The notes under the pieces were generated by a model that ran no database searches, was not told the DNA's origin, and saw only the letters and a program-made list of their open reading frames with translations. Shown in pieces: positions 7,711 to 15,400 of a stretch of 18,825 nucleotides of DNA. Origin of the DNA: JALZAA01 sp046727755 (GTDB taxonomy: Bacteria; Actinomycetota; Acidimicrobiia; IMCC26256; JACDBD01); the NCBI GenBank assembly GCA_046727755.1, contig JBKPDG010000149.1:1-18825 (forward strand), written 5' to 3'. Both the position numbers and the translations under genes were made by a program. Each line of letters begins with the position of its first letter. Position 1 is the first letter of the stretch.

Positions 7711-8330
7711 CTCCGCGGATCGATCCGACCGCGGAGATCGAACCCGGCGTCGAGATCGGTTCGGGTACTTCCATCTGGAGCCATGTGCACGCGCGCGGGC
7801 CGGCGCGCATCGGCTCGGACTGCATCGTCGGCGAGAAGACCTACATCGCCTACGGCGTCGAGATCGGCGACCGCGTGAAGATCAACGCCTTCGTGTATCT
7901 CTGCAACGGTGTCGTCGTCGAGGACGGCGTGATGATCGGCGCCGGCGTCATCTTCACGAACGATCGCTACCCACGGGCGACGACGCCCGACCTCCAGACG
8001 CGGCGCGACTCGGGCCCGGGCCCGGAGACGGAGCCGACCTGGGTTCGCGAGGGCGCGACCGTCGGCGCCGGCGCCGTGATCGGACCCGGCGTGGAGATCG
8101 GCCGCTTCGCGATGGTCGGCATGGGCTCCGCCGTGACGCGCAGCGTCCCTCCGTTCCACCTCGTGATCGGCAGCCCCGCCGTGGGCGTCGCCTGCGTGTG
8201 CCGCTGCGGGCATCCGATGCTCCGATTCAGGAAGGGGACGGTCCCCGACGCCGGCGACGTCGAGTGCAAAGCGTGCGGCCTGCGCTACAAGGTCCACGCC
8301 GGCGAGGTCGTCGAGCTCGGCGCACCATGA
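7707..8330 (+). CDS. Left-handed beta-helix (hexapeptide) N-acetyltransferase with C-terminal zinc ribbon (WbpD/WlbB-like)
   Basis: A 207-residue acyltransferase. Residues 5-85 and 112-160 are hexapeptide repeats (for example IDPTAEIEPGVEIGSGTSIW and VREGATVGAGAVIGPGVEIG). They are interrupted by the FTNDRYPRA loop at 83-91, which in WbpD/WlbB-type enzymes holds the catalytic asparagine and aspartate. These enzymes acetylate the 3-amino group of a UDP-sugar, the step after the transaminase. A tail from about residue 161 has cysteines C163, C165, C167 and then C187 and C190 in ECKACG, which look like a small zinc ribbon. The GTG start at 7707 overlaps the previous TGA, which excludes longer versions; the frame is open further upstream but only inside the dehydrogenase gene. 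The stop is inside the next ATGA. Confidence 0.88.
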   Translation: MTPRIDPTAEIEPGVEIGSGTSIWSHVHARGPARIGSDCIVGEKTYIAYGVEIGDRVKINAFVYLCNGVVVEDGVMIGAGVIFTNDRYPRATTPDLQTRRDSGPGPETEPTWVREGATVGAGAVIGPGVEIGRFAMVGMGSAVTRSVPPFHLVIGSPAVGVACVCRCGHPMLRFRKGTVPDAGDVECKACGLRYKVHAGEVVELGAP

Positions 8331-9667
8331 GGGGCGGTCAGCGCTGGGCCGTCGTCGGCGGCGGGATGCTCGGACTCACGCTCGCGCACCGCCTCGCCGA
8401 ACACGGTCACTCCGTGACGGTGTTCGAGGCCGCCGATCAGGTCGGTGGTCTCGCCAGCGCCTGGACCGTCGGCGACGTCACCTGGGACCGCCACTACCAC
8501 GTCACGCTCCTCTCGGACGCACATCTGCGAGCGATCCTCGACGAGCTCGGTCTCGATGCCGAGGTCGACTGGGTCAAGACCAGGACCGGCTTGTTCGCCG
8601 ACGGCTCGCTGTGGCCCGTCTCGTCATCGATCGACTTCGCCCGGCTCCCCATCCTCGGCGTCGCCGACCGGGCGCGGCTGGCGGCGACGATCCTGCGCGC
8701 GTCGAGGACGGGGAACTGGCGTCGCCTCGAGCAGATCCCGGTCGCCGACTGGCTGCAGCGGTGGTCGGGCCGGCATGCATACGACAAGTTCTGGTTGCCG
8801 CTGCTGCGGGCGAAGCTGGGCGAGGCGTACCGGGAGACGTCGGCCGCGTTCATCTGGGCCACGGCGCAACGGCTGTACGCGGCGCGCCGCAGCGGCCTGA
8901 AGGAAGAGATGTTCGGGTACGTGCCGGGCGGCTACGCACGCGTGCTCGCCCGCTTCGTCGAGGTGCTCGAGCGCGAGGGCGTCGACTTCGAGCTCGGCGC
9001 GCGTGTGCAGGAGGTCGCGGCGACGCCCGATAGTGGCGTGGCCGTCGCGCTTCCCGACCGCGACCCGGCTCGGTTCGACCAGGTCGTCGTCACCGTGAAC
9101 CCCGGCCTTGCCGCCCGCATGTGCAGCGGCCTGGCGTCTCGTGAGCGCGCACTGCTCGAAGGTGTCCGCTACCAGGGGATCGTGTGCGCCTCTGTGCTGC
9201 TCGACCGGCCCCTCGCCGGCTACTACCTCACGTACATCACCGATGACACGCCGATCACCGGGATCGTCGAGATGTCGGCCATGGTCGACCGGCGTCACCT
9301 CGGCGGCAAGACGCTCGTGTACCTGCCGAAGTACGTGGCGCCGGACGATCCCCTCCTGACCCGGACGGACGACGAGATCGCGGCGACGTTCCTGCCCGCA
9401 CTCCGCACCGTCTACCCCGAGGTGGGTGACGTGCAGGCGTTCAAGGTGTCGCGTGTGCGCGAGGTCTTTCCGATCCCGACGATCGGCTACTCCACTCGCG
9501 TGCCGCCCGTCAGCACGAGCGTGCCCGGCCTGCACCTCGTGAGCTCGGCGAACATCGTGAACGGCACGTTGAACGTCAACGAGACCGTCGAGCTCGCCGA
9601 GCGGACCGCCCGCCGTCTCGTGATGCTCCCCGCACCCGGGAGTCGACCGGTTCGGACGAGCGCGTGA
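8327..9667 (+). CDS. NAD(P)/FAD-dependent oxidoreductase, amine-oxidase/UDP-galactopyranose-mutase-like fold
   Basis: A 446-residue flavoprotein. The N-terminus WAVVGGGMLGLTLAHRLAEH carries the GxGxxG dinucleotide motif (11-16), with an acidic residue E34 at the end of strand 2 (VTVFEA) for the FAD ribose and the following VGGLASAW (39-46), as in protoporphyrinogen oxidase, amine oxidase and phytoene desaturase relatives. The C-terminus (GLHLVSSANIVNGTLNVNETVELAERTARRL) is the usual FAD-closing helix region. There is no signal peptide. Such proteins occur in many actinobacterial polysaccharide loci, but their reaction is mostly unknown: oxidation or reduction of a lipid carrier or a sugar ring rearrangement are possible. 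The ATG start at 8327 overlaps the previous stop; the open frame extends upstream into the acetyltransferase gene but lacks family similarity there. It ends in a GTGA overlap with the deacetylase gene. Confidence 0.85.
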   Translation: MRGGQRWAVVGGGMLGLTLAHRLAEHGHSVTVFEAADQVGGLASAWTVGDVTWDRHYHVTLLSDAHLRAILDELGLDAEVDWVKTRTGLFADGSLWPVSSSIDFARLPILGVADRARLAATILRASRTGNWRRLEQIPVADWLQRWSGRHAYDKFWLPLLRAKLGEAYRETSAAFIWATAQRLYAARRSGLKEEMFGYVPGGYARVLARFVEVLEREGVDFELGARVQEVAATPDSGVAVALPDRDPARFDQVVVTVNPGLAARMCSGLASRERALLEGVRYQGIVCASVLLDRPLAGYYLTYITDDTPITGIVEMSAMVDRRHLGGKTLVYLPKYVAPDDPLLTRTDDEIAATFLPALRTVYPEVGDVQAFKVSRVREVFPIPTIGYSTRVPPVSTSVPGLHLVSSANIVNGTLNVNETVELAERTARRLVMLPAPGSRPVRTSA

Positions 9668-10659
9668 AGCCTGTCGCGAGCCTGTCGCTCGATCTCGACG
9701 ACCGGTGGTCGTACCTGCGCACCGCCGGTGAGGCCGGCTGGGCGGACTATCCGTCGTACCTGGACGTCGTCGTTCCCCGCATCATCGACACGCTGGCGGG
9801 GCACGGGTTGCGCGCCACGGTGTTCGTCGTCGGGCGGGACGCCGCTCGGGAGCGCAACCGCGACCTGCTGCGCGCGATCGCCGGCGCGCACGAGGTCGGG
9901 AACCACTCGTTCGAGCACGACCAGACGATTCACCGGTGGCCGGAGGAGAAGCTCGACGACGACCTCGCCCGCACCGAGGACGCCATCGATGCGGCAACGG
10001 GCGCGAAGCCCCAAGGGTTCCGCGGGCCGGGGTACACGTTGTCCGAGGCGATCCTGCGGGTCCTGCTGCGGCGGGGGTACGAGTACGACGCTTCGACGCT
10101 GCCGAGCTACCTCGGACCTCTGGCGAGGGCGTTCTACTTCCGCGCCGCCAAGATGGAGGGAACCGAGCGTGAGGCGCGCGGCGAGCTCTTCGGCACCTTC
10201 GCCGACGGCCGCCGTCCGCTCAAGCCGTACTGTTGGACCGTCGACGGCGGGGAGCTCCTCGAGATGCCGGTCACGACCCTCCCGGGCGTGAAGGTCCCGA
10301 TCCACGTGAGCTACGTGCTCCACCTCGCCCGTTACTCACCTCGGCTCGCCCGTCTCTACGTCGAAGGCGCTCTGCGGGCCTGCCGCGCCGCCGGCGTCGG
10401 GCCGTCCGTGCTGCTACATCCCCCTGACTTCCTCGGTCCCGACGACGCGCCCGACCTCGGCTTCTTCCCGGGGATGGGCACTCCGGCCGCCGTGAAGCGC
10501 GAGCTCGTCGACGCCTACCTGACCTCGCTCACGGCGCAGTACGACGTGCGGACCGTCGGCGAGCACGCCCGGGCGCTGCGTCGCGGCGGTACATTGCGTC
10601 GGTTTCGCGCCGAGTTCGGCGAGCCCGCTGTCAGACGCCCGTCCGGAGCATCCGCGTGA
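9664..10659 (+). CDS. Polysaccharide deacetylase (NodB/CE4) family protein, cytosolic
   Basis: A 331-residue CE4-type metal-dependent deacetylase. Visible motifs are SLDLDD (8-13) with the catalytic/metal aspartates, RATVFVVG (50-57), the metal-binding HSFEH (81-85) preceded by HEVGN, FRGPGY (119-124) with the catalytic arginine, YEYDASTLPS (139-148), and LLHPPDF (250-256) as the last histidine motif. The catalytic domain begins almost at residue 1, so there is no signal peptide or membrane anchor and the substrate should be met in the cytosol or on the inner membrane face rather than in the cell wall. This fits a role in removing an acyl group from a lipid-linked or nucleotide-linked amino sugar. 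It is coupled to both neighbours by GTGA overlaps. The activity is well supported by motifs; the substrate is inferred. Confidence 0.9.
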   Translation: MKPVASLSLDLDDRWSYLRTAGEAGWADYPSYLDVVVPRIIDTLAGHGLRATVFVVGRDAARERNRDLLRAIAGAHEVGNHSFEHDQTIHRWPEEKLDDDLARTEDAIDAATGAKPQGFRGPGYTLSEAILRVLLRRGYEYDASTLPSYLGPLARAFYFRAAKMEGTEREARGELFGTFADGRRPLKPYCWTVDGGELLEMPVTTLPGVKVPIHVSYVLHLARYSPRLARLYVEGALRACRAAGVGPSVLLHPPDFLGPDDAPDLGFFPGMGTPAAVKRELVDAYLTSLTAQYDVRTVGEHARALRRGGTLRRFRAEFGEPAVRRPSGASA

Positions 10660-11483
10660 CCATGTTCGAGAACCAGACGCCTGCCGACCCCTTCCGCCGT
10701 GCGGTCACGCCGGACATCGCCGCCGATCGCGCCGCCCAACCGTCGGTTTCGGTGGTCATCCCCGCCTACAACGAGGAGGCGTTGCTCGCCGGCTCGCTGA
10801 CCCGGCTGCACGATTACCTCTGCACCCTCGACGACAGCTACCGGTGGGAGCTCGTCGTCGTCGACGACGGCAGTAGCGACGGCACCGGACAATTCGCCGA
10901 CGCGTTCGCCGCCGCCCACGCCCGGGTGTCCGTCCACCACCACGACCAGAACGCAGGTCTAGGTGGAGCGGTGCGTACCGCGTTTCGTCGCTGCACGAGC
11001 GACTACATCGTGATGATGGACAGCGACCTCAGCTATGCGCCGGATCACATCCATCCGCTCCTCGACACCATCATCGCGACCGGCGCGTCGATCGTCGTCA
11101 CGTCGCCGTACCGGCCCGACGCGAAGGCCACCGGGGTGCCGCCGTCCCGACTGTTCACGAGCCGAGCCGCGAACCGGGTGCTCGCCTTGGCGGCGGGGGG
11201 AGGGCTCACCACGCTGACGGGCATGGTGCGGGCGTACAACGGCGACTTCGCCCGGTCACTCGACCTGTACGCCTCCGGCCCGACGATCAACTGCGAGATC
11301 CTGTACCGGGCGCGAGAGCGAGGCGCCCAGGTCGTCGAGATTCCGGCTCACCTCGACTGGTCGCGCCTGCGGCTGCGCGGCCAGGAGCGGCGATCGCTCA
11401 AGTCGGTGGCGCGGACGACGGCGTCCACCCTCGCGATTGCCGGCCGGTTCGCCTTCCTCCGAGCTCGCCGGCCGGCGCCGTGA
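10656..11483 (+). CDS. Glycosyltransferase family 2, DPM1-like
   Basis: A 275-residue GT-A fold transferase. Motifs are VSVVIPAYNE (31-40), the nucleotide-binding VVDDGSSDGT (68-77), NAGLGGAVRTAF (99-110) and the DxD-type MDSDLSYAP (121-129). The glycine-rich third motif is typical of polyprenyl-phosphate sugar synthases (DPM1, ArnC-like), which transfer a sugar from UDP or GDP to a lipid phosphate. No transmembrane segment is evident at the C-terminus (LAIAGRFAFLRARRPAP is short and basic), so it would be a soluble or peripheral enzyme. The GTG at 10656 has GGAG eight bases upstream and overlaps the previous stop; an ATG two codons later is also possible. It probably loads the sugar made by the upstream enzymes onto a carrier lipid, but other acceptors remain possible. 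Confidence 0.88.
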   Translation: MTMFENQTPADPFRRAVTPDIAADRAAQPSVSVVIPAYNEEALLAGSLTRLHDYLCTLDDSYRWELVVVDDGSSDGTGQFADAFAAAHARVSVHHHDQNAGLGGAVRTAFRRCTSDYIVMMDSDLSYAPDHIHPLLDTIIATGASIVVTSPYRPDAKATGVPPSRLFTSRAANRVLALAAGGGLTTLTGMVRAYNGDFARSLDLYASGPTINCEILYRARERGAQVVEIPAHLDWSRLRLRGQERRSLKSVARTTASTLAIAGRFAFLRARRPAP

Positions 11484-12361
11484 CGCCGACCGGACTCCCG
11501 TGCCCGGGTTGCCGCAGCGACGCCGCGCCCCGACCGCTGTTCACCAAGGGCTCGTGGTCGTACGGGACGTGCCCTGATTGCGGCCTGGTCCACCTCGACC
11601 CGGTGCCGTCGCCGGACGAGTCGGCGGCGCTCTACGGCGAGTCGTACTTCACCGGGGGTGGGGTCGGCGAGTACATCGACTATGCGGCAGACGACGGGCT
11701 GCATCGTGTCAACGCCCGCAGCCATCTCGCGCGTCTCGCGCGGGTCCGCTCGGGCCCGCCGGGCCGCCTCTTGGACTTCGGCTGCGCCCACGGCTTCGTT
11801 GCCGACGAGCTGCGCACCGCGGGGTGGGACGTCGAGGGCGTCGAGATCTCCGACGTGGCGGCGCAGTTCGCGCGTGAGCATTTCGGCCTCACCGTCTACC
11901 CGGACTTCGAGAAGGTGATAGCCGCGAACGGGGACGGCGCGTTCGACGTCATCACGTTCTTCCAAGTGCTGTCGCAACTTCCCGACTCGGCCGCTGCGCT
12001 CGAGTCCGCGCACGCGCTTCTCCGCCCCGGGGGCATGGTCATGATCGAGAGCTCGAACCGGGGGAGCCCCATCGCTCGCCGACTTGGGCCCCGTTGGCAC
12101 CTGATCGCGCCGCCGTCGGTGATCTCGCTGTTCGACCCCGAGACGCTCGACGCGTTGTTGCGCCGGCAGGGCTTCGAGCCCATTGCGCGCTTTCCGACGC
12201 GCAAGGCCGTCAGCGTGGGCCTCGTGACCAATGTCCTCGAGCAGCGCTACGGGCGTGTGTTCGCGCCGGTGCGATCCCTCGGCGCCCGGCCCGGCCTCCG
12301 CGGGCGTGCCATCCGCTACCCCTTCGCCGACCTGATGACGGTCGTGGCGATGCGTATCTGA
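11480..12361 (+). CDS. Class I SAM-dependent methyltransferase with N-terminal zinc ribbon
   Basis: A 293-residue methyltransferase. An N-terminal zinc-ribbon-like module has C8, C11, C31 and C34 (CPGC and CPDCG). It is followed by LLDFGCAHG (97-105), the SAM-binding motif I, with an acidic residue in VEGVEIS (119-125) for the ribose, and by FDVITFFQVLSQLPD and LRPGGMVMIE as later Rossmann motifs. The ribbon recalls sugar C-methyltransferases, but this protein is shorter than those, which are usually above 400 residues. A sugar, lipid or quinone target are all possible; its place at the end of a glycan operon favours a sugar or glycolipid. The GTG start overlaps the previous stop in a GTGA. 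The last codons form the left arm of a strong hairpin that probably ends the transcript. Confidence 0.85.
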   Translation: MTPTGLPCPGCRSDAAPRPLFTKGSWSYGTCPDCGLVHLDPVPSPDESAALYGESYFTGGGVGEYIDYAADDGLHRVNARSHLARLARVRSGPPGRLLDFGCAHGFVADELRTAGWDVEGVEISDVAAQFAREHFGLTVYPDFEKVIAANGDGAFDVITFFQVLSQLPDSAAALESAHALLRPGGMVMIESSNRGSPIARRLGPRWHLIAPPSVISLFDPETLDALLRRQGFEPIARFPTRKAVSVGLVTNVLEQRYGRVFAPVRSLGARPGLRGRAIRYPFADLMTVVAMRI

Positions 12362-12391
12362 ACGACGCCAGGCGTCGCTGAGATACGCATC
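12349..12391 (+). terminator. Long inverted repeat over the methyltransferase stop codon, probable terminator
   Basis: The outer arms GATGCGTATCT (12349-12359) and AGATACGCATC (12381-12391) are perfectly complementary over 11 bp. Inside them CGACGCC (12363-12369) and GGCGTCG (12371-12377) pair over 7 bp around a single A. Only three bases on each side, GAA and CTG, are imperfect. No T-run follows, so a classical intrinsic terminator is incomplete. In GC-rich actinobacteria such hairpins without a U-tract are commonly proposed as terminators. The TGA stop codon is in the left half. Confidence 0.65.
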
Positions 12392-12401
12392 GAGTCCCAC
12401 C

Positions 12402-12431
12402 TGGACATATCGAACATGTGTTCGATACAGT
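12402..12431 (+). promoter_or_regulatory. Probable SOS promoter of dnaE2 (-35 TGGACA, -10 TACAGT)
   Basis: TGGACA at 12402-12407 differs from TTGACA at one base, and TACAGT at 12426-12431 fits the actinobacterial TANNNT -10. The spacer is 18 bases. The LexA box lies within the spacer, so bound LexA would block RNA polymerase. Transcription would be expected to begin near 12438, about 40 bases before the TTG start. Found by eye only. Confidence 0.6.
12411..12424 (+). promoter_or_regulatory. LexA-binding site (SOS box)
   Basis: CGAACATGTGTTCG matches the Gram-positive/actinobacterial LexA consensus CGAACRNRYGTTCG in both arms, and the symmetry continues outward to ATCGAAC/GTTCGAT. It lies 54 bases before the dnaE2 start codon. 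DnaE2 is a classic LexA-regulated gene, which supports both assignments. Confidence 0.9.
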
Positions 12432-12435
12432 GATC

Positions 12436-12461
12436 GGCCCGGGGCGGCAGCGTCCCGGGTC
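12436..12461 (+). other. Possible hairpin in the dnaE2 5' leader
   Basis: CCCGGG at 12438-12443 can pair with CCCGGG at 12454-12459 across a 10-base loop; an adjacent G-T and a G-C extend it to 8 pairs. It would sit at the start of the predicted transcript, just before the ribosome binding site. In DNA of this composition such a structure can easily arise by chance. Confidence 0.3.
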
Positions 12462-12465
12462 ATGC

Positions 12466-12469
12466 GGAG
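12466..12469 (+). promoter_or_regulatory. Ribosome binding site of dnaE2 supporting a TTG start
   Basis: GGAG at 12466-12469 is nine bases before the TTG at 12479. The TTG places the PHP-domain motif YAELHCHTNFSF five residues from the N-terminus, as expected for DnaE2. The nearby ATG at 12462 is in another frame. Confidence 0.6.
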
Positions 12470-12478
12470 TAGGGGCCC

Positions 12479-15400
12479 TTGGCCGAGGGCTACGCGGAGC
12501 TGCACTGCCACACGAACTTCTCGTTCCTCGACGGGGCCAGTCACCCCGAGGAGCTGGCCGACGAGGCCGCCCGCCTGGGCCTGGCCGCCCTGGCCGTCAC
12601 CGACCACGACGGCCTCTACGGCGTGGTGCGCTTCGCCCTCGCCGCCCGCGCTCACGGGCTCCCCACCGTGTTCGGCGCCGAGCTCACGCTCGACGCCCCC
12701 CGCACGCCGCCGAACGGGTACGCCGACCCGCCCGGTGAGCACCTCGTGGTACTCGCCGAGGGCCCGGTCGGGTACGCCCGCCTTGCCCGGGCGGTGAGCG
12801 CCGCCCAGCTGGCGGGGGAGAAGGGCGCGCCCCGTCTCGACCTCGGCGCCCTCGCCGCCGCCGCCCGCGCCCCGGTCCACCTCACCGGCGCCCGGCCGAG
12901 CACCGCCAACGACGCCTGGTTCGTGCTCACCGGATGCCGCAAGGGCGCGGTCCCGCGCGCGCTCCTCGACGACGGCCCCGCCGCGGCGCGCCGCGCCCTC
13001 GACCGGCTCGTCGCCGCGTTCGGGCGCGACCGCGTGCTGGTCGAGCTGTGGGACCACGGCGACCCGCTCGACCGGCACCGCAACGACGCGCTGGCCGAGG
13101 TGGCGGCGTCGGCGTCCGTCGATGTGATCGCCACCAACAACGTGCACTACGCGACGCCCGGTCAGCGGCCGCTCGCGACCGCGCTCGCCGCCGTCCGCGC
13201 CCGCCGGTCGCTCGACGAGATCGACGGCTGGCTGCCGGCGGCGCCGTTCGCGCACCTGCGGAGCGCGGCCGAGCAGCGGAACCGGTTCGCACGCTGGCCG
13301 GGCGCGGTCGAGCGCACGCTCGACGTCGCGGCCACGTGCGCGTTCGACCTGAAGCTGGCCGCGCCCGAGCTCCCCGACCACGACGTGCCGCCCGGTCACA
13401 CCGAGATGACCTGGCTGCGCGAGCTCACCGCACGCGGCGCGGCCGTCCGCTACCCGCCGAGCCACGAGAAGCACGCGCATGCGATGCGCCAGATTGCCTA
13501 CGAGCTCGACGTGATCGAGGAGCTCGGCTTCCCGGGCTACTTCCTCCTGCTCGTCGACATCGTCGAGTTCTGCCATCGCAACGACATCTACTGCCAAGGC
13601 CGCGGCAGCGCCGCCAACAGCGCCGTCTGCTACGCGCTCGGCGTCACCAAGGCCGACGCCGTCGCGCTCGGGCTGCTGTTCGAGCGGTTCCTCTCGCCGG
13701 AGCGCGACGGCCCGCCCGACATCGATCTCGACATCGAGCACCAGCGCCGCGAGGAAGCCATCCAGTACGTCTACGACAAGTACGGGCGCGACCGCGCCGC
13801 GCAGGTCGCCAACGTGATCACGTACCGGCCCAAGAGCGCGCTGCGCGAGATGGCGAAGGCCGCCGGGCTCTCACCTGGCCACGCCGACGGGCTCACGAAA
13901 TGGATCGACCGGTGGGGGAGGGACGTCGGCGCGTTCGAGAGCGTGAAGGCTGAAGGGCCGCCGGTGCCGGCGCTCGTCCTCGACCTCGCCGGTCAGGTGC
14001 TCGACTTCCCCCGCCATCTCGGCATCCACTCCGGCGGCATGGTCATGGCCGACCGGCCGCTGGTGGAGTTCTGCCCCGTCGAGTGGGCCCGCATGGAGGA
14101 CCGGACGGTGCTCCAGTGGGACAAGGACGACTGCGCCGCCGCCGGGCTGGTGAAGTTCGACCTGCTCGGCCTGGGAATGCTCACGATGCTGCATCTCGCC
14201 GTCGACCTCGTTCGTGAGCACGAAGGAACCGCGCTCGACCTCGCCACGATTCCCCAGGAGCCCGAGGTCTACGACCTGTTGTGCGCGGCCGACACCGTCG
14301 GCGTGTTCCAGGTCGAGAGCCGGGCTCAGATGGCCACGCTGCCGCGGCTGCGACCGCGCACGTTCTACGACCTCGTCATCGAGGTCGCGCTCATCCGGCC
14401 CGGCCCGATCCAGGGTGGTTCCGTGCACCCGTACCTGCGGCGCCGCAACGGCCAGGAGCCGGTCACGTATCCGCACCCCATGCTCGAGGACTGCCTGAAG
14501 AAGACCCTGGGCGTGCCGCTGTTCCAGGAGCAGCTCATGCAGATGGCGATCGACATCGCCGGCTTCAGCCCCGGCGAGTCCGACCAGCTGCGCCAGGCCA
14601 TGGGATCGAAGCGCTCCCATGCCCGCATGGCCGTCATGCGCGAACGCCTGCTCGCGGGCATGGCCGAACGCGGCATCACCGGCGCGACCGCCGAGGAGAT
14701 TGCCGACAAGTTCGCCGCCTTTGCCGACTTCGGGTTCCCCGAGAGCCACTCGGTGAGCTTCGCCTACCTCGTGTACTCGAGCTCGTGGATCAAGCTGCAC
14801 TATCCGGCCGAGTTCGCGTGCGCGCTGCTCAACGCGCAGCCCATGGGCTTCTACTCGCCGCACTCGATCGTGCGCGACGCGATGCATCACGGCGTCGAGG
14901 TGCTCGGTCCCGACGTGAACGCGTCACGCAAGGACTGCACGCTCGAGCCCCGCACGCCCGACGCCGGCCCGGTCGGTCATCCGCGCCCGGGTTGGCACGC
15001 CGATCCGTCGACGCGCGCCGTGCGTATGGGCTTGCGCTACGTGCGCGGCCTTGCGGACGCGCTGCTCGACCGTATCGACGCCGAACGCGAGCGCGCGCGG
15101 TTCACGTCGCTCTCCGACTTCACCCGCCGCACCGGCGCGTCCACCGACGCCATCGAGGCGCTGGCCACCGCGGGCGCGTTCGGCAACCTGGACGAGACCC
15201 GCCGCAGCGCGCTGTGGGCCGCCGGCGCCCTGCGCGACGCCCGGGCCGACAAGCTGCCCGGGCTCGTCACCGGCGCCGCCGCCCCGCCGCTGCCCGGAAT
15301 GACCGAGGTCGAAGAGACGGCGGCCGACCTGTGGGCGACCGGCCTGACAGCCGGGCGGCACCCGACCGAGTTCGTGCGCGGGCGCCTGAGCGACCGGGGC

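Noticed and set aside
11480..12361. Assignment of the zinc-ribbon methyltransferase as a sugar C-methyltransferase of the TylC3/NovU type
   Set aside because: It has the CxxC pairs and SAM motif but is about 120 residues shorter than that family and I cannot see the characteristic C-terminal domain, so only the general class is given.
11348..13741. A 797-codon open frame on the minus strand spanning the methyltransferase, SOS region and 5' part of dnaE2
   Set aside because: The product is Arg/Val/Glu-rich low-complexity sequence without family motifs, and it lies opposite two well-recognised genes. High GC leaves few stop codons in this frame.
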